NCBI GenBank assembly: GCA_001931905.2
Contig: MSJI02000885.1
Coordinates: 181,309-245,308, forward strand
From: Cladosporium sp. IMV 00045
Lineage: Eukaryota; Ascomycota; Dothideomycetes; Cladosporiales; Cladosporiaceae
Direction of reading: 5' to 3'
Length of the DNA: 64,000 nucleotides
The translations under genes and the position numbers were made by a program. This document shows, one piece after another, positions 1 to 11,447 of this stretch (positions within the stretch are counted from its first letter, which is position 1; every line of letters begins with the position of its first letter). The notes below the pieces were generated by a model. That model was not told the origin of the DNA, did no database searches, and saw only the letters and a list, made by a program, of their open reading frames with translations.

Positions 1-3000
1 CGGCATTGTTCAGTTTCTTCAGGAGCCGAGTGTTGCTTTGCGAGCTCGCATAAAAAGCAGCACTTTTTCCAGAGGCATCGCGAGCACCGAGGTCAGGTGC
101 CGTTTGCATGGACAAGAGATATTCCAGCAGATCATCTCTTCTCTGACAGGCGATCATCAAGACGCTGGTGTTTGAGGACTGACTTGTCGCTAGGATGTCG
201 ACTAAAAAGAAAAGTTAGGATCATTCGTGCATGATAGACTTGGACGACTCACATTCATGATACTGCATCAACTCACTGATGACAGATACAGAGAGCCTTC
301 CAGGGTGGTGGATTGACCATACTAGCGGCGGGATGACTTCCTCGCCTGTGTCTTCATGTAATGTGGCAGACATAATCCTTGGCATCCTCAACCCACTGGC
401 AAGTAACTTCCTGGCGACCAATAAGCCACAAGGGTAGTGTTGAAGTGCCAACAGCACAGGATTCGTATTCGTGTTATCTTGGGTCTCTGCGTTTTCGGTT
501 CCGGCACCTGCGGAGATGCATGCGTCGAGTAATTCGACAAGGCTTTCTTCGCTAAACTCAGCTTGAATGACTTTTACCATGACACCGCGAATGGTCGCTG
601 GCGAGGCACCAGCATGAAGCAGCTGTAAGAATAGATCGTTCGGTTGATGTCGACTTGAAAGGTAGAGGGCCTCTCCATCAAAACCATTGACGCTACAGCC
701 TTTCAGCGGCAGTTGGGTGATAAAGTCGCGCGACAGATGATCTCGACTATCGAATTGACAGCACACAAGAGGGTTTGATCTCGAACATCTTGCCGGACAT
801 CTTGGTCAAGAAGAAACATCGCGGAAATTCTTGTCGCCTCTGTTCGCAAGGGCGATTGCTGATCGAGAATCTTACCGAGCAAAATTGTGAGCAAGAACGA
901 GCTGTCCTCGACTCCTGCTGCGATCTTTAGCATCGTCACATCTCCGCGCAAAGTTGCCTGTCCAAGACTTTGAATGACTTTCACGCCGCGCTCATCGATG
1001 TGTTCTAACAAGAGCTTGACGACCTTGTGATCTTTCTCTGCGATTGCTTGACATGTCGCCGCTTCCAGTCGATTGCTCCAAGGCCGTCCAGCTACCTAGG
1101 ATCATGGCGAGGGGTTCTGGCTTGTTGAATGCATCCAAGATCATACACGCTGAAACCAAAGCGTCGAAAGTGGACTTGCGCGGCGCGACATTCGCCTCAA
1201 GAAGACGCTGCAACGGTCTCATCTTGTGCTGTTGCAGGCATTCTACCATGCACTTTCCGTTTTCGTGATTGACAGATGCACCATTTTCAAGCAGGAAATC
1301 AATGTAATCCAAGTTCCCATCGTATGCGTCGACAAGTTCCACGAGCGCTTCATGGATACCATCTGGCGACTTAGACGTGGCTGGAAGGAGTTGCTTGAAG
1401 ATCTGATGCCGCACTGTAAGGGCGGAGACAGACCTTGCATTGTCGAACAGACGGGACAATACCAAGTCACTCGGTGGTGCCGACAGAAGTGTCTCGAGTA
1501 GTCTTAGTGAACCGCTGGCGAGAGCTCTTCTGAGGACTTCGCCATCATTGTATTCTGTCTTAGCCCCTTTCCAAAGGAGCCATTTGAGCCATTTCAAAGC
1601 ATTCGGTGAGGTAGTTGGATTGTTCAGCCGCCTCCGACTGATCCGACGTTATACCACGTACTGCATCGCTCAATGCTTGATCCAGATCCTGCTGATCGAA
1701 TGCGGCTTCCAGGAGGACTGGCAATAAATCATTACCATCGGGACGAAAAGCCCGTACCGCAAACTTCAGTGTCCAGCCAAGCGCTTCCTTGGTGGGATTC
1801 GCGCTTAGCAATATTCTGAAGGCTTCCCGGTCACCCTTTTGATACGTTGTTTGAAGAGCTTCGCCGCGAGCTCTGCTGACATTGGCGTCGTACTTGATCA
1901 ACAACTCTACGAGTCGGATATTGCCGTTTAGCTTCTTCGGCTCAGATGACAACAAGTTATCCACTTCTTGTTGCGGGCAACCGTGCTCCAGCAGCACCTC
2001 GGCCTTCGCCAAATCTTCAAGAGCATTGTAGGGAGCAGTACCCAGTATCTGGGCGCGAGGCGTGATTGTTCGAACAAGGAGCGCAAATACTTCGCGGTTG
2101 CATCGCTGTAACGCATGTAGCAGGAACGCTTCGTCGTAGGTGCTTGAGAGCCTTGCCTTGCTCCATGATCCACGAGTATCTCCAGGGCTTGGTAGTCATT
2201 TAGCCGCTTGTCGACGACATCAACGATTGCGTTGTGAAGCGGTTGTCCACTGATGTCGCGACCGGTCTCCAACAGGCTATGAACAAGCGGAGCAATACTT
2301 GATGCATCAGAGTTCCCCTGGTGTGGGAGATTGCAGGCTATCGCGAGGCTCTCCGTGACGGTGTGCACGGATGGCCGGGCCTGGCAAAGCTTGTCGACAA
2401 GAAAAACGTTGCGTGCTCGGACAGAGTCTTTGATCACCGCACCAGCTTCAGAATCGACTGAAGCCTTGCCCTTCAACAAGCATTTCAAGTGCTGCTCGTA
2501 AAGTGTAGCTGGTTTTTTGTGGCCGGACGAGCCAAGGATTTCCCGTACAAGAGACAACAGCCGTTCGTCCAACTGGCTGCTATCCTTGACTCCTACTCTA
2601 AGGAGCATCTTGGTCACTTGGATCTCTTCCTCCGTCTTGAAGTACTCTTGAAGCATGGGTATGAGAACTCCAACATCAGAATTGACCGTAACAGTATGCA
2701 GAAGACGTTTGATCAAGGGTGCGTCCCGCTGTTCGATCGCAGCTCTCACAGGTGAGCACTCCTGCGTGAGTACCGGTACTCTAAAATCGATCAGCAGCCT
2801 CGTCATCTTTGGGTCTTTGCGATTTATTGCATGAGTGAGTTGTTTGGTTAGGACGGAATCTCTCGTGTCTGTCCCAGCACACAATAAAAGCTCGAGCCAC
2901 TTGTAGACGTGCCCATTGGGTGAGCGGCGCAACATCAGTCTTTGTGCCTCGGACGGGTTGCTCGGATCCAGATCGTGCTGAGTGAACGCCAGTATAGTGG

Positions 3001-3914
3001 TAGCAGACTTCAAGTCGTAGTATGTGACTGCAAACCTCAGAGCTGCGGCGTCTTCGAAATTGGGATCCGCACCGTGGGCAATGAGGGCTGCTAACATCGC
3101 GTGCTGTTTGTTCTCAACGACTGTCTGCAGATGGACTGATAGTACCTCGTCTCTGACGCGGCTTTTTCCACGTAGGATGAAACGCACAAAGTCGACCAGG
3201 TTTCTTTGTACTGCCTGCTCAAAACACTTTGCGCCAGCAGACTCGCTCTCTTGAATCGTTGCCCCAGCCGCAAGCAACGGTAACAAGACTGACGATTCCT
3301 CAGTCTCAACAGAATATTGAGTGTCTGGTACCCACCGTAGGATCTATGAAGGCACTTTCCGAGCGATTCGTTTAGAGCCGCTTGTGTGAACCTCCGGCTG
3401 GCGGTAGGCTGTTGGTTGCGCAGAATGAGCGTGATCAATCGTTCGTCCCATCGTTCTACTGCAACCGAAAGGTCGCGGTGCAATATCGACCGAGTGCCTA
3501 AATTCATCAAAGCAATTAGGCATTCCATGGAACACTCGGCGATGATGGCATGTTCCAAAGCGTCGTCCTTTTCCTCTTGCGTGTACGCCCATGTCTTGAT
3601 GTCCAGCGCTTTCTCTCTCCAACTTTCCATTTGACTCGATTGACGAACTTCTCATCTGGCTCCTTCCAGCTCGGGTCTTGCCTTTTGATTGCAGCAAGAA
3701 TCTCGTATGCTTCATCGACTGCCGTGGGGTTGAGCGACAGACTTCGAGTAGATGGCAAAGACCACGGAGGCGGTACCACGTATTCTTGGACACCGACACG
3801 ATCAGCGAATCGCTGCAGCCTGTCATCGGCCGCTTTCGTCTCTAGAAAGACATGAATCATGCTTGACATTTCCGTAAGCGCGCCGATTCTGGGCAGGCAG
3901 AAGTTTAAATCCAT
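1..3914 (-). pseudogene. Large ankyrin-repeat protein gene, frame-broken, left end cut by window
   Basis: Read on the minus strand from the ATG at 3914, the translation is a long run of degenerate ankyrin-type units (patterns such as LLEHGC, LIKYDANV, LIAHGADPN, LLHAGAS). The coding sense moves through seven open segments: 3914-about 3620, 3630-about 3330, 3330-about 2045, 2050-about 1590, 1597-about 1060, about 1060-750 and about 766-253. It changes frame by one base each time. The junctions I read closely have no plausible intron, and the joined reading has no in-frame stop. One ordinary intron is present at 202-252 (GTGAGT...TTTTTAG). After it ankyrin-like sequence continues off the left edge. 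The first ~100 residues are not ankyrin. Proteins of this kind act as scaffolds or as parts of fungal STAND/NLR-like receptors, but no NACHT domain is visible. Either a decaying gene or a locally error-rich assembly. Confidence 0.7.
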
Positions 3915-4480
3915 CTTGTGTCGTTACTTAGAGCAATGAGGCTCCGAAAAGGCGGCTCTGTACACTAGTCAGCCGTGCGAGGCTTGGTGCGTTTGAAAGC
4001 GCCACCAACACAGTACATGCAATTGAGCAAAATTGTTCGCCTCGTTGCCTCACTTTTGCTATCTCGGCCTTGCCATAGAAGCCTGACGGTGCAGCTTTCG
4101 AGCTGTTGTTCGGATGCCTGTACATCACATTCGTCAGCATGCGATGTATGGTAGCCTTGTTTTCAGCTCTCCAAGCCTCGAGATTGGGCGCCTCCTTGCA
4201 GTGTCACGGCCCGCACTTGCAGTAATCGCCTGAAATTGCACTCTTATCACTCTCGATATTGCTCCAGTTGCCTCAGGCTTGATATCATTCTGAGGAGGCA
4301 GCATTAGCGTGTCATATGGCACCAGTAGATCAGCTTTGTGCTACATTGTACAGCCCTCCGACCTAGTATCCATCTGGCATACTCGGGTCGGGCCCACTCG
4401 TTTGCCATGTTAGCGTCTGGTATCTTTCAGTAGCTGTGTCTGCGGCCAACGTTTGCACTGTCAATACTCTGGAAACGAAG
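3915..4480. other. Divergent intergenic region, ankyrin gene / small membrane gene
   Basis: About 565 bases between two divergent start codons. Short minus-strand open frames (3928-4140, 4134-4322) have no recognisable content. They could be upstream remnants of the ankyrin gene, but I cannot show it. It presumably carries both promoters. Confidence 0.4.
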
Positions 4481-5242
4481 ATGAACCCCATTTCCATAAC
4501 AGCCTTGATCGTCGCTGGAATCTCAGCTACTAACGCATTCTTTGATCTGATCAAGAAATGGCGAGACCGAAAGAAAGAACAACTAAAGAAGCGCATCGAG
4601 GCAGCCGAGCACGCTTTTTCAACAGTGCCTAAAGTGCTCAAAGACAACGTTGCATCTTTTAAGAAGTTTGCAGGGTCGAAGTTCGACGATGGTGATGGTG
4701 AGATGATTTGCTTAGGGTCAGAACCGAGGTGACACTGACGGCCAATAGCAATCTCGATAAAGGCCATCATGGACTCACTGAAGCGATTTCTCAAAACGCT
4801 CGATGCATCACTCCATCTCGTTCAGAGCGGGCACTCTCTAGGCACCGACGGTCTCCGACGAATCGTGCGAAATTACGAACAAGACGTGGTACAAGCACTT
4901 GGTTCGCTGTCGAGCCGAGTACGCAAGCAGGGAGACAAGCCAACGAGCCTCAACAAGGCCCATGCCGGTCTTGAAGATTCGAGCGACTTCACGAGTCGAT
5001 ATCCTGCGATATGTGTCCCTGCCCTGCGGCCACTGGACAGCAGCAACTCTTCTTTAGCAGCCAGCCTAGACATCATACGGTGCAGCCAGTCCTCAGAGGA
5101 GTTCCATACAAATCTTGAGCAAGAGCTGGATAAGATTACAGCTCCCAGAGAGCTCGTGTTGTCGCCTCTACCATCGACTCCAACTCGCAGCCTTCAAAGT
5201 TGGAACTTGCTGCAAGAGTTTATGGCTGACGCTGGGCTCTGA
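4481..5242 (+). CDS. Small protein with N-terminal hydrophobic helix and charged coiled coil, unknown function
   Basis: Two exons, 4481-4697 and 4749-5242, joined by a 51-base intron (GTGAGA...CCAATAG). The phases match exactly and give 236 residues. Residues 1-20 (MNPISITALIVAGISATNAF) form a hydrophobic helix, followed at about 21-45 by a strongly basic helical stretch (KKWRDRKKEQLKKR) and then amphipathic helices. The tail is Ser/Pro-rich and loosely structured. This N-terminus resembles in style the short amphipathic N-terminal domains (HeLo-like, SesA-like or the fungal STAND N-terminal type) seen on fungal incompatibility and NLR proteins, but this is only a pattern impression. It starts 567 bases from the ankyrin gene and points the other way, so the two may be co-regulated. 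No family was recognised with certainty. Confidence 0.65.
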
Positions 5243-6520
5243 AGTTGAAAGACACTTGCCGGGGCCGGAGTGCTTCTCAAACCTAGGTGGTAGCTGTTAG
5301 CGCAAGCAAGTCCTCCTTTGAAGAAATGCAAATACGCTGCACAAACTGCAGTAGCAAAAACCTGTTCCAAGGGATGTTCGTCCCATCTCTCTGCAATCAT
5401 TCGGTACCATCTCCATCAAACAATACCAAGTCGATGATGTTTCTAATGATGAGCACACCTCTGGCCTTGACTATGGAGGGTAGATGATGGGGAGGATGAT
5501 GGTTTGCGATGTCCACGAAGACACAGATCTCTTGAGTGATGGTCTGTGCATTATCACCCTTTTCGACATCGACAATACAGTCGATGGTGCAAACACCATT
5601 CTACCATCTTATAAAACATACTGTACTGCAGTACATTCAAGGAATTATTTTGCTTTTCTCTAGTATGCCGTCATCATTCGATACCAGCGAGCCGTTTCAT
5701 ATACCGCGATCTGCGCTAGAAAGTCGATCTTGACCTGGCCGAAGATCCTCTGCGAGTTGGCGTCATCAGTCGTGGCCGGCGTGACCTGCAACTTCACCTC
5801 CCAGCCGTGTCAGCCTCTCGTGGTGGTGCGCCTGGCCCCGTTCTACCCTTGAAATGCGGCGATTTGGATCTATACCAGTCGATTGCGGCTGATTGCCCTA
5901 AGCGCAGGCGCCCAAGAACTTGCTTGTTCGTCTGATGGGTGGCACCATACCGCAGCCAATGCACTCAGGCCGCCAGCCTGATCGACCGGATTCGGGCGAT
6001 CACGTTTGGCGAACGATGTGCTCTCTACATATGAGAGCGCATGGGCAACTTGTCAGCTTGTGTGACACGAGGTGGTGAGAATGCCTTTCAGGTCCCGCGA
6101 GTGTCGCTTCTCAAATCCAAATGTATCCCGCCTTACCGCTGTGGACATCGCCTTCAGCAGCACGCGTGGCCTGCAAGGTGAGGTTAATGGCTAGCGCCGA
6201 GGTTTGTGCCGCCTTTGTTTGCTTTCTGGCGAGATCTGCAGCTGAATCTAGTCTCTCCATGGCGGGCTATTGCGCCACAGGACATGGTAGACATCCACAT
6301 CACAACAACTCACCACCCTTGTGGGCACCGGAGCTTTCCAGTGGTTTGCGTGTTCGGCCGACGTCATTGACGTTTATCCTTCACCATGCCCCGCTCCATG
6401 TTTATGCTACATTCTCTATATATGAGCTCTTCCTTGTTTTCTTGCATGCAGTCTATACTAAGTTTTAGAACACTAGGAGAAAGGTCTATCCGCAAGTGAA
6501 GAAAGTGAATTACAGTCAAA
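5243..6520. other. Gene-free stretch
   Basis: 1.28 kb with only short open frames on both strands and no recognisable protein, RNA or repeat. The 3' part presumably holds the promoter of the gene starting at 6521. Confidence 0.4.
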
Positions 6521-9500
6521 ATGCAGAAACTAAAGAAGGTGTTGTAAGTCTGCCAAATTGATGCGATCATGCGATTGATAAATGGGGAGCTAACATTGAT
6601 ACGCCGAACAGTTCGCCTGGAAACGACAAGGACGATGAGATGAGTAAGTTCCTCAGCTTGATTGAATATCATATAGGATCAAGATCGCTAATCAAGACTC
6701 TACAGTGTACGGCACTCCTCGAAAGTCGGCAGACACAGGAAACTCCCACTCGAGCGCTACGGGCCAGAGTGACCCCGCCAGCCCTACAACCCAGAGTCAG
6801 ACTTCTCCGTCTCAGGAAAAATATCAAGGCTCCTCAAGCCAGGTCCGCAACACCGACAGCGACAAATACGACGGCCAGCAATATGACAAGCCCATGACCA
6901 ACTCGGAGCCGCCGACGGTCAAGCCTTCTGAGAAGCAGGAAGATGTGCTGGCTTCGAGAATGGGAACATCCAAAGAGGACAACAGCGTGAAGAGGCAGGT
7001 CTTGTACGTTTCGAGAACATTGCATACGTTGCGTCACCATTTACTGATACCTATCAAGGGATCCATCAGACAGCAAGCGTGACGAGACGGGCTATGGTGC
7101 GACTGGCTTCACTAACAAACACGCCGAAGACACCAAGACCACACCGAGGCAACCCAATGAGCTCGGCAACGTGCCTCCAAGTAACGACAGTTATACTTCC
7201 ACGACCACTGCCGCTACCGCCGCTCCAGGGTCACCTTTCACAACGAATACCCGAACCATGCCTCCAGAAACAGACAGCCGTATGAGCATGAAGAGTGGAG
7301 TTGTTGGCTCTTCGGATCAGCGTACAACCGACCGCGCTCTCGGCTCTGATGGTATCACGGGCGAGAGAACTCCCGGATCGCAAGCGTATGTGGCTTTCTT
7401 TTCTCTTTGCATCGCTCAGCCACGTCTACAGGCGTGTTTGCAGGTCTAAAGTTGCACATCACTAACTCTCAATAGTGACAGTTCCAGCAACTTCAGCCGT
7501 AACGCTGCATTGGCTGGCGCAGGTGCGGCAGCCGGAGCTGGTGGCGCATATGCCGCCACAAGGCAAAGGAGACAAAGCCGTACTTCTGGAGACCAGGATG
7601 TCGAAGATGCAACTTACACCGATCGGTCTTTCCCACTTCGCGGTGGAACGACCTCACACCTTCAGGAGAATCGGCCAGCTTCGTCTGTCTACAGCAACGA
7701 TGCCGCCGGCCCTTCCTCAACCTCAGCATACATCGATCCGTCAACCTCGGGCTCACAGCAGACTGATGTTCGAGGCCTTGGCCACGGTTCCGGTAGCGCT
7801 GCAGTCGCAGGTGCCGGCGCTGGTGCGGTGGGTGCCGCTGCCACAAAGGAGAAGTTGGCCGATCACACCAAGCACAGCCATGAGTACCACGGCGACCCCT
7901 GCTTGGAAGGCGAGCATTCGCCGGCCGACAAGACCCTTCCTTACGTGCCTGGACCGCACCAGACTGTGGCCGCTAATTTGGAAGATCCTCACGTCCCTGG
8001 AGAGTTTCCCAAGGAGGACGGCACTGATCCTCACGGTAGTCGCGGACTTGGCGGGTTTGGTGGTGCTTCTTCCCAGCAGCAGCCTACTCTGTTGTCTAAC
8101 AAGCAACCTGATGTGAAGACTGGGTCGAGCTACCCGATGCAGTCCTCTCCTTCCGAGAAACGATCTGATGATCACCACTACGGCACCCTCGCAGCTGGCG
8201 CCGGCGCAGCTGGTCTTGGTACATATGCCGCGACGAGGGACCGCGGAACTACAGGTGGCGATGACCCATCTCGTGATGTAGGGTCTCCCCAAACGTCATC
8301 TGCTGTGCCCACCCAAACGCCAAAGCAGGCGCTTGACGATTCCGTCACCGGGGCCAGTGAGCCGAGGAAGGAACACCACTACGGTCGCGACGCTGCTCTT
8401 GCTGGTGGCACTGGAGCTGCCGGCGCTGCTACGTATACTGCTTACCAGCGTTCGAAAGACCGTGATGAAGCTGTTGCCTCTTCGCAGGAGACTGCTCCGC
8501 GTGACAATGACGTCGCTGGACCTATCTCCTCTTCCAAAGACAATGCTCCACGCGAAAGCACCATCGGTGCACCCAGTGGAACACAGAATCGCGACGTGAC
8601 CCAGTCGACTGCTCCCAAGGATGAGAAGGAACATCATTATGGCCGTGATGCAGCTCTTGCGGGAGGCGCCGGCGCGGCCGGTTACGGTGCTTACCAGTAT
8701 TCCAAGGACCGCGGCAACGACGACCTCGGCTCCAAGACTGTTGATCCCTACGACACGTACAGAGATGCTGCGGATCCTAGCACCAGACCGGACACATCCA
8801 GCCATGGCGCGACGACTGGGACTCACACCTCTACCTCCAGCAAGGCTGACCCATACACTGCTTCTCAACAACAGCAGCAGCAGCAACAACAGCAATACCA
8901 ACAAACCTCCCCACCTCAAGAAGAACACCACCACGCCCGCAACGCAGCCCTAGCAGGCGGCGCCGGCGCCGCCACCGGGGCAGCAGGCTACAGCGCTCTC
9001 CAAAACGACCGCGGCGACACAGGCCCAGCCTCCAAAACGATCGGCCCGCACGAATCGAATGTAGCCAACATTCTCGACCCACGCGTGCGCCCGGAGCCCG
9101 AGAAAATGAAAGACCACACAACCTCTGGCCCTTGGCAGTCCGACACGCTGAACAAACTCGACCCCAAAGTCGAGAGCAACCCTGAAAAGGCCGATGTCAA
9201 AGCGCACGGGTACGCCAGCGGAGTGGCGCCCCAGCAGATGCAGCAGCAGCAGCAGCAGAGGACGACCGCAGACGAGCAAGACGAGCACAAAAACCGCAAC
9301 GCCGGACTCGCAGCCGCCGGCGGGGCAGCAGGCGCTGGCGCGGCAGCGTATGGAGCCAAGGAAGCGTATGACAGCCGCGAGCAGGGTCAGGAGATGAGCG
9401 CGAAGGAGCAAGAGAAGCTGGCCAAAGAGCACGAGAAAGAAGCGGCGAAGCAAGCCAAGCAAGACCAGAAAGAAGCCGAAAAGCAAGCCAAGCACGACCA

Positions 9501-10173
9501 AAAGGAACACGAGAAGCAACAGAAACACGAGCAAAAAGAAGCCGAAAAGCAAGCCAAGCACGACGCCAAAGAGCGGGAGAAAGCGCAGAAGCACGCCGAC
9601 GCCGAGGCTGAGAAAGCGCGCAAAAAGGAAGAGGAAAAAGCTCTCGCGGAGCGGCAAAAAGCCGAGAAGAAGCACGCGCACGAACTGGAGAAGGAAGAAA
9701 AGCAACGTTCCAAAGAAGCGGAGAAAGCGGAGAAAGAGCGTCTGCACGAGCAGGAGAAATTGGACAGGGAGAAGTCGAAGGAAGACGAGCGGCTGGCTGA
9801 AGCGAGGGACGAGGAAGCCGAGAAGAGGCACCATGAGCATAACAAATTGCACAAAACGCCGCCGGAGGAGAGGGAGAAGAAGGGGGGCATTTTGCACCGG
9901 ATTTTCCACCACAAGGCGCATGAGCGCGAGGGTGTTGAGCCTGGTGAGAGGCAGAGTGGGTCTTTTGAGGGCGAGAGGGAGAGGGGGGTGGTGGGTGAGG
10001 GTGTGGAGAGGGGAGAGGGAGAAGGTTACTCGCACAACTTGGTTGATAGGGACAGTGGCGTTGTTACGGAGAAGTCGACGGGTTTGCCAATGAATGTGGG
10101 CAAGTATGGGAGTGGCGCGGGCGGGACGGATGGTGGCGAGCATATTCATGGGTATCAGGGTGAGGCTAGGTGA
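6521..10173 (+). CDS. Low-complexity, Gly/Ala-module and charged coiled-coil protein (1125 aa)
   Basis: Five exons: 6521-6543, 6612-6643, 6706-7003, 7059-7385 and 7476-10173. All introns are GT-AG and the phases close, giving 1125 residues. The protein opens with a short basic segment (MQKLKKVFSPGND) that is a familiar start in filamentous-fungal proteins of this type. A disordered Ser/Thr/Pro region follows. Next come at least five degenerate copies of a Gly/Ala module centred on (HHYG)R(D/N)AALAGGxGAAG, at about residues 230-870 and separated by hydrophilic spacers. Then comes a Lys/Glu/Gln/Ala helical region (about 870-1010) built on EKQAKxDQKE-type repeats, predicted to be a coiled coil or a single alpha-helix. 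A His/Gly-rich tail ends the protein. There are Gln runs at about 8866-8896 and 9236-9257. The composition suggests a hydrophilic, stress-related or structural protein, but no catalytic domain is seen and the function is unknown. Confidence 0.8.
8866..8900 (+). repeat. CAG/CAA microsatellite encoding polyglutamine
   Basis: In-frame run of CAA and CAG codons giving about ten glutamines, interrupted once by Tyr. A second shorter CAG run lies at 9236-9257. Both are in the 1125-residue repeat protein and are likely to vary in length between strains. Confidence 0.85.
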
Positions 10174-10908
10174 GCGTGGTGAGGTTTGATGGGGTCTGGA
10201 TTTTTGTTCGTGTGTAATGCTCTTTCCTTTTGTCAGGTTTCGGATGTTCGTTTGTGGGTTGTGGTTTTTTGTTGGGGGCTGGAGTTCAGGATTTGTGTGG
10301 GTTTATGATAGCAACGATTGAATGTACTTTCACGAAACGATTGCAAATTCACCATGCGCATGTCACATCTAGCACAGTAGGCTTTTTTCTGTGACGTCGC
10401 ACCATAGATGATGTACCTTATCGGATGGTGAAAGCACAGAAAGATGCAGGTGCTGCGAGGAAACACGTGGATCTGAACAAAATCCTGTTCCAAGCTCGTG
10501 AGTTGTCGCGATCTCATCAGATGATAATGGAAGTTTGGAAAATTTGAAGGTATAATTTTGAATGAGGATATTCATTCAGGCCATGCGCTCGTGGCTCGCC
10601 CGTATTCCTCGTCTCAGAAATTTTCGTCTCTCCGCTACCAGCATCGGGCACCCGTCGATGCGAGGAGGACGATGATCCCAGTCAAAGCGAGAGACATGAT
10701 AGCCCGGGTCCAATGGAGGTGTTGAGGTTTCAAGACTACCCGTCGTCTCCAGGAGCTTTGAGCTGGATGCTGCATAGCTTATTGATTCAGGCTGCAACTT
10801 GAACTGGGCTCGAGTCTCGTGAAGTCAGGTCCTCTCTTTCAGTTCGGATCACTTTCCAGGAAGGAGATCGTGGTCGTTCGTAGGCATTTGAATTCATTCG
10901 CTAAAAGT
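10174..10908. other. Convergent intergenic region
   Basis: 735 bases between the 3' ends of the repeat-protein gene and LSM7. A 73-codon minus frame (10576-10797) is present but has no recognisable content. It presumably holds the two 3' UTRs. Confidence 0.4.
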
Positions 10909-11447
10909 TTACTCTTCGTCTTCGTTTTGCACGAATGGGTTCTCGATTTCTTCGCTGCCATCCACGGGAGATATCAGGACCAATAGGGTTCCACGGGCGA
11001 CCAGCAGGCCGAGTGAGCGCGTTGATGTGTTGCCTTCTTCGTCTGGTATTGGAAATTAGTATATGTATTGGTGGCTACGGATCTCCTGCCGAGACTCGAT
11101 AACATACCACGAGTGACTTCGTTGACATTGTCGAGGACCAGGTTCATCAGCTGGTCGTAGCCCTTCAGAGTACCGGTGACTGCGAGTGAAGTTCAATTAG
11201 CTTTTCGCCTCTTCCAACAGGAGAAATCAACAAGAAATCATCAACACATACCTTCCCTACCACCGTTGAACTTCACAGTCACAGCCTTATCCATGTACTT
11301 GTTTAGATCAAGAATGTTCTCCTTCTTGCGCTCGGCACCGGCATTGCCACCGCCGGCGCCACCTCCCCGACCGCCGCGGTCGTTTCCGCCGCCACGTCCA
11401 CGACCTCCGCCACGGCCGCCACCTCGGGGGTTGCCTCGTTCTGACAT
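10909..11447 (-). CDS. LSM7: U6 snRNA-associated Sm-like protein LSm7
   Basis: Three exons on the minus strand: 11447-11252, 11179-11108 and 11042-10909. Donors are GTATGT and acceptors CAG, and the phases close to give 133 residues. After an Arg/Gly-rich N-terminus (about residues 1-40, several RGG and GRG units) comes the Sm fold. Sm1 starts at KKENILDLNKYMDKAVTVKF and includes the NGGREVTGTLKGYD segment. Sm2 contains LGLLVARGTLLVLISP. The protein ends with an acidic tail (NEDEE). LSm7 is one of the seven subunits of the LSm2-8 ring, which binds the U6 snRNA 3' end in the nucleus, and of the cytoplasmic LSm1-7 ring in mRNA decapping. The fold is complete and the identification is secure. 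Confidence 0.95.

Noticed and set aside
8950..10149. 399-codon open frame on the minus strand
   Set aside because: It is the antisense of the low-complexity repeat-protein gene; its Leu/Phe/Arg-rich content is the mirror of Lys/Glu/Gln codons.
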